Source: an uncultured Phascolarctobacterium sp. (lineage in GTDB: Bacteria > Bacillota > Negativicutes > Acidaminococcales > Acidaminococcaceae). Taken from it: a stretch of 64,000 nt of DNA. Location of the stretch: positions 34,580 to 98,579 of the forward strand of contig URGS01000004.1 in assembly GCA_900547415.1 (NCBI GenBank). The letters are read 5' to 3'. The notes under the pieces were generated by a model. The model was not told the DNA's origin. It saw only the letters and a list, made by a program, of their open reading frames with translations, and did no database searches. Shown in pieces: positions 53,390 through 60,362 of the stretch (position 1 is the first letter of the stretch; every line of letters begins with the position of its first letter). The position numbers and the translations under genes are program-made.

Positions 53390-54765
53390 GAAATGCAATG
53401 CCGGAACAACCGGCAAATGTTCGTAATAAAAACTTTGAAGAAGTAGCCTTAGGCTATACTAAAGAAATGGCAGTTGACGAAGCACAGCGTTGTTTGAATT
53501 GCCCTAAACCACGCTGCGTAAGCGGTTGTCCTGTAAATGTAGAAATACCCGCATTTATTCAGGCAGTTGCTCACGAGGACTTTGCGGAAGCAATTAAAAT
53601 TCTGAAACGCAAAAACAGTCTGCCTGCTGTTTGCGGACGTGTTTGCCCTCAGGAAAACCAATGCGAAAGCAAATGCGTACTTGGCATTAAGGGCGAATCC
53701 GTTGCGATTGGCCGCTTGGAACGTTTTGTTGCTGATTATGCACGCGAAAATGGTATTGATGTTACTAAGGCTGACGATGTAGTTCCCAATGGCAAAAAGG
53801 TCGCTATTGTAGGCAGTGGTCCTTCTGGACTGACCTGTGCAGGCGATTTAGCCAAACTCGGTTATGATGTAACCCTGTTTGAAGCACTTCATGCAGCTGG
53901 TGGCGTTCTGATGTATGGTATTCCTCAGTTCCGTCTGCCTAAAGAGATTGTGCAGCATGAAATTGCTGCTCTCAAGGAGCTTGGAGTTAAAATTGAGGTT
54001 AACTCTGTAATCGGTCGTACCTTTACCATTAAGGAATTGATGGAAGAAGAAGGCTTTGATGCAGTTTATGTTGGTACTGGTGCTGGTCTGCCGCATTTTA
54101 TGCATATTGATGGCGAAAACCTGAACGGTGTATACTCTGCCAACGAATTTCTGACTCGTGTAAACCTGATGAAGGCCTACGAATTCCCCAATTTAGCAAC
54201 TCCTGTATACGTTGGTAAGAAGGCAGCTATTGTAGGTGCTGGCAACGTAGCTATGGACGCAGCTCGTACTGCTAAACGTCTTGGTGCAGAGCATGTATAT
54301 ATTGTTTATCGTCGTGGTGAGGACGAAATGCCTGCTCGTAAGGAAGAAATTGGCCACGCTAAGGAAGAGGGAATCGAGCTTCGACTTTTGAACAACCCTG
54401 TAAGCATTAAAGGTGATGAAAAAGGCTGGGTAAATGGTCTGGAATGCGTAAAAATGGAGCTGGGTGAAGCAGATGCCAGTGGTCGCCGTAGTCCTGTAGC
54501 TATTGAGGGCAGTGAATACATTCTTGATGTAGATATGGTTGTAATGGCTATTGGTCAAGGTCCCAATCCTTTGATTAAGCAAACTACTCCTAATTTAGAG
54601 GTTAATAAACGTGGTAACATCGTAGCTGATGAAGCAGGTGCAACCTCCATTCCAGGCGTATTTGCCGGTGGTGACATCGTAACTGGTGCTGCAACCGTAA
54701 TCTCTGCAATGGGTGCAGGCAAGCGTGCAGCTGTTGCCATTGATGAGTATTTAAAAAATAAATAG
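53374..54765 (+). CDS. nfnB: NfnB-type NADPH-dependent ferredoxin oxidoreductase / glutamate synthase small-chain-like
   Basis: Flavoprotein of 463 residues with N-terminal [4Fe-4S] motifs (CLNCPKPRCVSGCPVNVEIP and CGRVCPQENQC..C) and two nucleotide-binding folds (VAIVGSGPSGLTCAGDLA; AAIVGAGNVAMDAARTAKRL). Identical layout occurs in GltD, but adjacency to nfnA and no gltB nearby favour NfnB. GGAGG is nine bases before the chosen ATG, which lies inside the end of nfnA. A later ATG overlapping the nfnA stop has poor RBS spacing. Confidence 0.92.
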   Translation: MRGGMRNAMPEQPANVRNKNFEEVALGYTKEMAVDEAQRCLNCPKPRCVSGCPVNVEIPAFIQAVAHEDFAEAIKILKRKNSLPAVCGRVCPQENQCESKCVLGIKGESVAIGRLERFVADYARENGIDVTKADDVVPNGKKVAIVGSGPSGLTCAGDLAKLGYDVTLFEALHAAGGVLMYGIPQFRLPKEIVQHEIAALKELGVKIEVNSVIGRTFTIKELMEEEGFDAVYVGTGAGLPHFMHIDGENLNGVYSANEFLTRVNLMKAYEFPNLATPVYVGKKAAIVGAGNVAMDAARTAKRLGAEHVYIVYRRGEDEMPARKEEIGHAKEEGIELRLLNNPVSIKGDEKGWVNGLECVKMELGEADASGRRSPVAIEGSEYILDVDMVVMAIGQGPNPLIKQTTPNLEVNKRGNIVADEAGATSIPGVFAGGDIVTGAATVISAMGAGKRAAVAIDEYLKNK

Positions 54766-54844
54766 GACATATAATATAACAATGTTATGCGTACATTTAT
54801 GTTTTGTACGTTTAACATGTGGAAGAGCTTTAAACGAGTTAATT

Positions 54845-54879
54845 AACGCCGTTGGAACTGATTTTCCGACGGCGTTTTT
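54845..54879 (+). terminator. Terminator after nfnB
   Basis: AACGCCGTTGGAA pairs with TTCCGACGGCGTT (one wobble) around CTGATT, ending in five T. Confidence 0.88.
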
Positions 54880-55245
54880 ACGTATAAAATTGGCATTTTA
54901 TCTGTGTAATTTTGTAGATTTTTATCGGTGTATCTTAACGAAGATGTAGAATTAAGATAATTCTCATCAGAAGAAACACGTATTCGCGATACGTGTTTCC
55001 AAAAATCGATGTGAAAGGCTTTTTTTATTGCCTTTTTGAGATTAAATGTTCTTTGACAACCACATAGAGAACAGAAAGACCTAAACTAGATGTCTAGTGT
55101 TAATGCTGCACCTAGAGCTTCGCTAATGTGTATTTTCAAATTCTCTGTGAATCATAGACTTACATCTGTAAATTTTATAGCATATATATACTATCTTATG
55201 TTATAATATTATAAAGATTCAAAATAAAATTATGAGGTGGTATAC
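54880..55245 (+). other. Long leader region upstream of pduL with several hairpins
   Basis: No coding frame. GAAACACGTAT-TCGCG-ATACGTGTTTC (54973-54999) is a perfect 11-bp hairpin, followed by AAAGGC/GCCTTT across a T-rich loop (55014-55035). Further on, CACATAGAGAA (55061-55071) can pair with TTCTCTGTG (55141-55149, one bulge) and encloses ACTAG-ATGT-CTAGT and a short AGC-TTC-GCT stem. This could be a small RNA and/or a structured 5' leader. TATAAT occurs at 55202-55207 without a good -35. Confidence 0.4.
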
Positions 55246-55821
55246 ATGCATTTTCCGTTAATTTTAGGTGTTTCTGCTCGTCATGCTCATCTGTGCCGTG
55301 AGCATATGGATATTCTTTTTGGTGAAGGCAGCGAGCTTCATGTGAAGAAAGAAATTGGTCAACCTGGTCAATATGCTTCTGAAGAGCAAATTACTTTGGT
55401 TACTGGTAAGGATCAAATGAAGCTGCGTATTATTGGACCTCTGCGTCCGTATACTCAAATTGAGCTGGCTATGACTGATGCTCGCAAGCTGGGTTTGCAG
55501 CCTCCTATCCGTATCAGCGGTGATTTAGAAGGCTCCTGCGGCGGCAAGCTTATCGGTCCCTGTGGTGAAGTTGAAATTGACAAGGGTATTATTGTTGCTG
55601 CACGTCACGTACATCTGTATCCTGAAACAGCTGAGAAATATGGCCTGAAAAATGGTGATGTTGTTGATATTCAAACTGAAGGTCAACGTTCCCTTACTCT
55701 GCATAACGTAATTGTTAGAACCAGTGTTAAGGATGCCGACGAGGTTCATATTGATACTGACGAGGCAAACGCTTGCAACTTAGATAGTGATGCTATGGTT
55801 AATATCGTATATAAAAAATAA
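55246..55821 (+). CDS. pduL: Phosphate propanoyltransferase PduL
   Basis: Phosphotransacylase of 191 residues, unrelated to Pta, that exchanges CoA and phosphate on propanoyl (or acetyl) groups so that a kinase can make ATP. The duplicated beta-barrel has zinc ligands in GVSARHAHLCREH and AARHVHLYPE. No encapsulation peptide or microcompartment shell genes are evident, so it is probably a free cytosolic form. ATG chosen behind GAGGTGG; a GTG three codons upstream falls in that RBS. Confidence 0.93.
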   Translation: MHFPLILGVSARHAHLCREHMDILFGEGSELHVKKEIGQPGQYASEEQITLVTGKDQMKLRIIGPLRPYTQIELAMTDARKLGLQPPIRISGDLEGSCGGKLIGPCGEVEIDKGIIVAARHVHLYPETAEKYGLKNGDVVDIQTEGQRSLTLHNVIVRTSVKDADEVHIDTDEANACNLDSDAMVNIVYKK

Positions 55822-55863
55822 ATTATTTGTTTCTGAAACGTGTTAGAGGAAAGGGTGAGTATT

Positions 55864-57432
55864 GTGAAGAAAACTGCTGCACTTGCTTTAACATTATTGT
55901 TTATGGCCAGTTCTTCTTATGCATATGAAAACGCTGCGGCTGGCTATAGCGTAAAAACTAAAAATCCTATGGTGACCGTAGAAAGCCAGAAATTTTATGG
56001 CTTTACTGATGTTTCTAGTAAGAACATTGATAATCTTAACGCTGAAGATGCAATTGCTATGCACATAGTGAATTACTTTAATGCTGACGAGATGGAAAAG
56101 ATTGTTGGCGAAAAGTTTTCTACGGAATACTTTGATAAACAATATGATAAGCTGGCACTATTGCAGCGTTCTGAACTCAATATCAAAACTCTTCCTATTC
56201 CTTTAATGGATTTTGACAAGTATAGTGCATCTGAAATTTCTACCAATATTGTTCTGGAAAACTATTATCTTAAAAAGATGATAGGGGATGTGGAACGACA
56301 TATTTCTATTGAAAAATATGGTAAGAATAAAGGTATTACTTCTACTTCTTATATGAAACAAGCTTATAATCTGACTATAGCAAGAACTACTGCTGTGTCA
56401 GCTAATGATAAGCTTTATATGCTGACGACTACAGAAAATTATCCTGGATATTTTCTGCCAAAAGAGTTAAAGGAAGATCCTCAAGCAGAGACTGAGTCCA
56501 AGATTAATAACATAGTGAATAAAGAAGAAACTGCAGATACAATTGTAGTTGATAGTGTAAATGATTCTACAGAAATTGCTAGTGCTTCTGGGGATGATTA
56601 TCCTGTAGAAGTTGAGAACCAAGCTAAAACTGTTGGTGACCTCAAGAAGCTCTTTAAGATTGACAATGTGAATCCGGCAGAGCTGGAACCAAAGCTTATT
56701 AAGGACTTTAATAAAAAGCATAGTAAGTTTGTAAAATCTGTCAAATTTAGTGAGCCTGTTGGCGAACCAAAAGAGCTTAGCTATTACGAATCAGCATATA
56801 AAAAGAATATAGTTCTTCCAAAGGATTGGTTCTATGCCCAAACCAGGATTGCTGATAAGGATATGGACTTTAATATGACTATGTCAGCTTCCGTTCCTAT
56901 GATGCAAAAGCTTGCTGCTGGTTTTGATGTTATGTCTCTTCACAATATCTTTTTGGGGTTAGATGATACAATTCCATTGGATGTTGCAAGGGCTGAGGTA
57001 GGGGATAAGGCTGCAGATGAGCTTGTGAAAAATGCAAAAAACGCTTTTGCAAACTTTGATTCTATGCTTGTAACTGGTAGTGTAACTAGCAAAAATAAAG
57101 AATTTAAACAGGAAATTGCCAAGATGTATGCAGAACCTGAAGGTGCGGAATTCTCAGCAATGATGTTCTTAGATGATACATTCTCAAGACTTCATGGCTT
57201 TAGTAATGAATACATTGCACTTGAAGATTACAACTATGATGTTAAAGTTGGCAAGGATAAAGCTAAGCTTGATATGAACGTAGGAGTTGGCCTTTTCAAG
57301 GAGATACATTTTGAGAATAATTTCCGTGTGGCTACTAGCTTAGATTCCGCAGCATTCTTATGGCTTCTTAGAAATAAGAATGCAGGTATAGAACCTGAGG
57401 TTACTAAGGTTGTAGACCAATGGCAATTCTAA
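55864..57432 (+). CDS. Secreted protein of unknown function
   Basis: Not recognised. 522 residues with a Sec signal peptide (KKTAALALTLLFMASSSYA, cleavage after SYA). The mature part is rich in Lys, Asp and Asn and has few cysteines. It looks bipartite: residues about 25-200, an acidic low-complexity linker (about 205-255) and residues about 265-522. Each half has an aromatic segment after a proline-lysine (YFLPKEL; VLPKDWFYAQTR), which may hint at related folds. GTG start six bases after AAAGGGTG. It is probably periplasmic or exported, and follows pduL by 42 bp. Confidence 0.75.
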   Translation: MKKTAALALTLLFMASSSYAYENAAAGYSVKTKNPMVTVESQKFYGFTDVSSKNIDNLNAEDAIAMHIVNYFNADEMEKIVGEKFSTEYFDKQYDKLALLQRSELNIKTLPIPLMDFDKYSASEISTNIVLENYYLKKMIGDVERHISIEKYGKNKGITSTSYMKQAYNLTIARTTAVSANDKLYMLTTTENYPGYFLPKELKEDPQAETESKINNIVNKEETADTIVVDSVNDSTEIASASGDDYPVEVENQAKTVGDLKKLFKIDNVNPAELEPKLIKDFNKKHSKFVKSVKFSEPVGEPKELSYYESAYKKNIVLPKDWFYAQTRIADKDMDFNMTMSASVPMMQKLAAGFDVMSLHNIFLGLDDTIPLDVARAEVGDKAADELVKNAKNAFANFDSMLVTGSVTSKNKEFKQEIAKMYAEPEGAEFSAMMFLDDTFSRLHGFSNEYIALEDYNYDVKVGKDKAKLDMNVGVGLFKEIHFENNFRVATSLDSAAFLWLLRNKNAGIEPEVTKVVDQWQF

Positions 57433-57440
57433 GATAAATA

Positions 57441-57484
57441 AAATAGCAGTGCTGCTGTTGTTTGGCGGCACTGCTATTTTTATT
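57441..57484 (+). terminator. Terminator after the secreted protein gene
   Basis: AAATAGCAGTGCTGC pairs with GCGGCACTGCTATTT (one wobble), followed by a T-rich tail. Confidence 0.87.
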
Positions 57485-57763
57485 TAATAGGATTGAAGCC
57501 AAAAAAAATAGGTGCTATAATATATGTGTATATCTGTTCGTTTTACTAGCAGACTTTAGTGTGGAAAGTTGCACATAAAAAAGTCTAAAAATGAGCAAAT
57601 TTTGGTTCTTTTAATAAATATATGATTAGTTACTCATATGATATAGAGTTAAAAAGTAAATTGAAAAAGACACCTGAGGGTATGTCAGGTGTCAGTACGG
57701 TCAAAACGTTTAGGATAATAATATAACTCTTCAAAAGTAAATTATAGAGAGGAATATGTAGAT
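57485..57763. other. Intergenic stretch with one hairpin
   Basis: No gene recognised. GACACCTGA (57669-57677) pairs perfectly with TCAGGTGTC (57685-57693) without a T tail; a leader or operator is possible. A TATAAT occurs near 57513 without a convincing -35. Confidence 0.35.
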
Positions 57764-57886
57764 ATGTCCGGATTTTTACTCTTCATTCTTATAGTAGTGA
57801 TTATAGTACGTTATAATGTAACAGACCGGAATCACAAGCACGACTCAGATGATTCTGATGATGACTTTATCATCTTAGACGATTAA
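57764..57886 (+). CDS. Small single-pass membrane protein with Asp-rich tail (40 aa)
   Basis: Short open frame of 40 residues beginning MSGFLLFILIVVIIVRYN: one hydrophobic helix followed by a His/Arg stretch and an acidic tail with SDDDFIILDD. GAGAGGA is upstream, about 11 bases from the ATG. It resembles in plan the 56-residue product on the opposite strand and the 43-residue product near the window end. No known family is recognised. A cytoplasmic acidic tail is expected if the positively charged residues stay inside. Confidence 0.55.
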   Translation: MSGFLLFILIVVIIVRYNVTDRNHKHDSDDSDDDFIILDD

Positions 57887-57959
57887 ACCAATACACCGAT
57901 ACATACTTTAGATAAGAAATGTCTTAAAATATATATCAAATACTTATAGACGTTTCGAA

Positions 57960-58130
57960 TTAAAAATCGTCATCATTGTTCATCATAAAAAATATAAAAT
58001 CATCGTCGTCGTCATTTTTACTATTTGGTTCTGATGGTTTTTGTGGGTCATCTGAGATTGCAATTTTAAAAACAGCAAATGCTATCATACCAACGATTGA
58101 GTAAAAGCAGAGATAAAGTAAAGTATCCAT
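57960..58130 (-). CDS. Small single-pass membrane protein with Asp-rich tail (56 aa)
   Basis: Short open frame of 56 residues beginning MDTLLYLCFYSIVGMIAFAV: one helix, a Pro/Ser/Asn linker (SDDPQKPSEPNSKN) and a tail of five Asp followed by FIFFMM and DDDF. GGAG lies eight bases before the ATG. It shares a DDDFI tail motif with the convergent 40-residue gene. It follows the 41-residue gene by 22 bp on the same strand, so the two probably form an operon. Confidence 0.6.
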   Translation of the reverse strand: MDTLLYLCFYSIVGMIAFAVFKIAISDDPQKPSEPNSKNDDDDDFIFFMMNNDDDF

Positions 58131-58152
58131 ATCAACATCTCCAGGATATCGT

Positions 58153-58278
58153 TTATAAACGCTTCTTTAGATTCTTATATTCAACAATAATGTTTCTTAC
58201 AACGAAAAAGAGCATAATAACAATGACCGGAATCAAATAAACAGGGTTTATATACTGCGCGATAATCGTTAAATCCAT
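58153..58278 (-). CDS. Small hydrophobic membrane protein (41 aa)
   Basis: Short open frame of 41 residues: MDLTIIAQYINPVYLIPVIV, then a continuing hydrophobic helix and a basic C-terminus (EYKNLKKRL). AGGAGG five bases upstream and a promoter farther upstream make it a credible gene. Plan and charge (positive-inside C-terminus) resemble small membrane-associated regulators or holin-like peptides, but no family is recognised. It lacks the Asp-rich tail of its neighbour. Confidence 0.6.
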   Translation of the reverse strand: MDLTIIAQYINPVYLIPVIVIMLFFVVRNIIVEYKNLKKRL

Positions 58279-58333
58279 AAAAACCTCCTAGATTGATTGA
58301 AATGACCTTAAAAATGGTTAATTTGATAGCAAT

Positions 58334-58362
58334 AGTGTAGCATTTTTAGTGTTTTTCGTCAA
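58334..58362 (-). promoter_or_regulatory. Promoter of the two small membrane protein genes
   Basis: On the - strand TTGACG (58362-58357), 17 bp spacer and TACACT (58339-58334). The first ten bases, TTGACGAAAA, are identical to the lexA -35 region. Confidence 0.65.
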
Positions 58363-58500
58363 ATTGTTATGAAAAACAAGGAGATATTTTCGCTAATAAA
58401 ATCAGCACAATCAATCCAAGGACCCTATAATTTTAAACGTTTTAAAGCAAAGCAAATTTAACATAATATATATTATCGGACGTAAAATGTTATTTTTTCA
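58363..58500. other. AT-rich divergent spacer, nothing recognised
   Basis: Lies between the small-protein promoter and the macrodomain gene promoter. I see no gene or clear repeat. Confidence 0.4.
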
Positions 58501-58530
58501 TTGACGTTCATTATTTTTGCTGTTTATAGT
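58501..58530 (+). promoter_or_regulatory. Promoter of the macrodomain gene
   Basis: TTGACG (58501-58506), 18 bp spacer and TATAGT (58525-58530), leaving a leader of about 120 nt. Confidence 0.5.
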
Positions 58531-58655
58531 TGCAACCTAATTTCTATATTTTCTATCAGATTAATTTATATTTATCACATTACTTTGCGGAAACTATGCT
58601 GTTATTTTAAGCAATCTTTACGCCGATAATTGTTTTGCTCTACAAGGAGTTTCAT

Positions 58656-59201
58656 ATGCCAATTTCGTTTCAGGTTGTCCATTGTAATATTGAAGATTTA
58701 GAGATTGAAGCTGTAGTCAATTCAGCTAACACGTCTTTACGTAAGGGATCAGGTATATGCAGAAGTATATATAAGTATGCCGGTGAAGAAAATCTAACAA
58801 GCTATATCATTAATAACTTTGGAGAAGATTTTAAATTAATGCCAGGCGAAGCTATTTTAACTCCAGGCTTTGAACTGGCTGCTAAATACATAATACATAC
58901 AGTTACTCCTAAATTTTACCTTGGCGACAAAGCATCCAACGTTGAGGCTTTAAGTTCTTGTTATGTAGCCATAATTAAATTAGCTGAAGAATATGGAATT
59001 AAAAGTATAGGTATTCCTTGCCTTGGTGTTGGTCATCATCGTTGGCAGATGGAGCTTTCAGTGTCCATTGCTTTAGATACTTTGATATGGTTAAGCCAAA
59101 ATATAAGTGAAAAAATTGATGTTTTATTTTGCTGCTATAATGATGAACAGTTCGTCTATTATCAAAGGGCTCTGAACCATGCTAAGCAAAATTGTAAATG
59201 A
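58656..59201 (+). CDS. Macrodomain (ADP-ribose-binding) protein
   Basis: Macro-fold protein of 181 residues. VVNSANTSLRKGSGICRSIYKYAG corresponds to the usual VNAAN..L..GGGVAGAIH..AG signature (it covers about residues 22-45), but the glycine run is reduced and Arg-Ser replaces the Gly-Ala. GIPCLGVGHHRW replaces the usual phosphate-loop PaisTGiyG. ADP-ribose or O-acetyl-ADP-ribose binding or hydrolysis is the family role; the altered loops make activity uncertain. ATG chosen six bases after AAGGAG. It sits just before lexA. Confidence 0.82.
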   Translation: MPISFQVVHCNIEDLEIEAVVNSANTSLRKGSGICRSIYKYAGEENLTSYIINNFGEDFKLMPGEAILTPGFELAAKYIIHTVTPKFYLGDKASNVEALSSCYVAIIKLAEEYGIKSIGIPCLGVGHHRWQMELSVSIALDTLIWLSQNISEKIDVLFCCYNDEQFVYYQRALNHAKQNCK

Positions 59202-59320
59202 GTCGACGTATTATGGGTGATTAATGATATTAAATGTGATTTTTAGGAATAATAATTAAGGAAATGTCTATATTATAGTTTTCATAAGCAAATACAGTAT
59301 TCATAAAACTATACATTTGT

Positions 59321-59349
59321 TTGACGAAAACAGTTTTATTTGTTATAAT
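59321..59349 (+). promoter_or_regulatory. Promoter and possible operator of lexA
   Basis: TTGACG (59321-59326), 17 bp and TATAAT (59344-59349). The spacer holds the small palindrome AAAAC-A-GTTTT, a possible autoregulatory site. The Bacillus-type box CGAACnnnnGTTCG is not seen. Confidence 0.75.
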
Positions 59350-59389
59350 GATACTAGCTAGATTTATATTTTGATTGGAGGCTAGAATT

Positions 59390-60055
59390 ATGGGACGTAG
59401 AAAAGCTCTCCCCCCTGATTTTGATGGTATTTATACAGAGGATATGCTCTCTGAGCGTCAACGTCATATTTTGCAATTTGTTCGCCATTTTATTAGTAAA
59501 AGAGGTTATCCGCCTGCAGTTCGTGAGATTGGTGCTGCAGTAGGTCTTTCCTCTAGTGCTAGTGTTCATAATCATTTGAAAAAACTGCAGGAGCTTGGCT
59601 TTATTCAACGTGATGCTGCTAAGCCTCGCGCATTAGAGCTTATGTCTGACGGAGATGCATGGAGAAATAAGATGCTTGTTCCTGTTCCATTAATTGGTAA
59701 GGTTACTGCAGGCGTTCCTATTTTAGCTGTAGAAAATGTAGAAGAGACATATCCTATTCCTCGTGACCTTTTAGGTTGTGATGAGGATGTTTTTATGTTG
59801 TCTGTTACAGGAGACAGCATGATTAATGCTGGTATTCTTGACCATGATTATATTATCGCACGTAAGCAAAATTTTGCTAATAATGGTGATATTGTAGTCG
59901 CTTTAATTGATGGAGAAGAAACCACAGTTAAACGCTATTTTAGAGACATTCGTAATATTCGTTTGCAGCCTGAAAATGATAAATATAAGCCAATTTTAGG
60001 TTCTGATAATATTAAAGTCCTTGGCAAAGTCATTTCTGTGTTCAGAATGCTGTAA
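59390..60055 (+). CDS. lexA: LexA repressor
   Basis: SOS repressor-protease of 221 residues. The winged helix-turn-helix spans about 18-80 (SERQRHILQFVRHFISKRGYP, PPAVREIGAAVGLSS). The self-cleavage site is A107-G108 in KVTAGVP, with catalytic S143 (GDSMINAG) and K181. About 15 extra residues (MGRRKALPPDFDGIY) precede the usual LexA start. GGAGG eight bases upstream of the ATG supports this start. Confidence 0.95.
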   Translation: MGRRKALPPDFDGIYTEDMLSERQRHILQFVRHFISKRGYPPAVREIGAAVGLSSSASVHNHLKKLQELGFIQRDAAKPRALELMSDGDAWRNKMLVPVPLIGKVTAGVPILAVENVEETYPIPRDLLGCDEDVFMLSVTGDSMINAGILDHDYIIARKQNFANNGDIVVALIDGEETTVKRYFRDIRNIRLQPENDKYKPILGSDNIKVLGKVISVFRML

Positions 60056-60062
60056 TAATTAA

Positions 60063-60102
60063 AGACATCATATAGATGCTAAAACGGCGTCTACATGATG
60101 TC
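60063..60102. repeat. Long imperfect hairpin downstream of lexA
   Basis: GACATCATATAGATGC and GCGTCTACATGATGTC can pair over 16 positions (one mismatch, one wobble). No T run follows, so it may protect the lexA mRNA 3' end or be an independent element. Confidence 0.5.
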
Positions 60103-60124
60103 ACTATTCAATAAATACAAAATT

Positions 60125-60169
60125 AAAGAGCTATTGTGAAATAATAATTTCATTAATAGCTCTTTTTTG
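60125..60169 (+). terminator. Terminator after lexA
   Basis: AAGAGCTATTGTGAAAT folds with ATTTCATTAATAGCTCTT and ends TTTTTT. Confidence 0.82.
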
Positions 60170-60302
60170 TTGGTTGAAGCTCTTTGATAGTAATACTGAT
60201 TTGCATCATCTATATATAGTTTTTAGTATCTATATCTCTGCTTATTAGAATCTTTTTATATGCTGCTTATGCGTATTCATATGGTTTATATGGTACTAAT
60301 AT
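60170..60302. other. Spacer between the lexA and peptidase terminators
   Basis: AT-rich, with no gene or clear signal; part of a 307 bp gap between convergent genes. Confidence 0.5.
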
Positions 60303-60347
60303 ACAAAAAACCGTCAGTCTCCCCTACTTAGAGGAAACTGACGGTTG
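60303..60347 (-). terminator. Terminator of the M16C peptidase gene
   Basis: Read on the - strand, AACCGTCAGT pairs with ACTGACGGTT and is followed by six T (A run at 60305-60310). Confidence 0.87.
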
Positions 60348-60362
60348 TATTATTTTAGGTAG

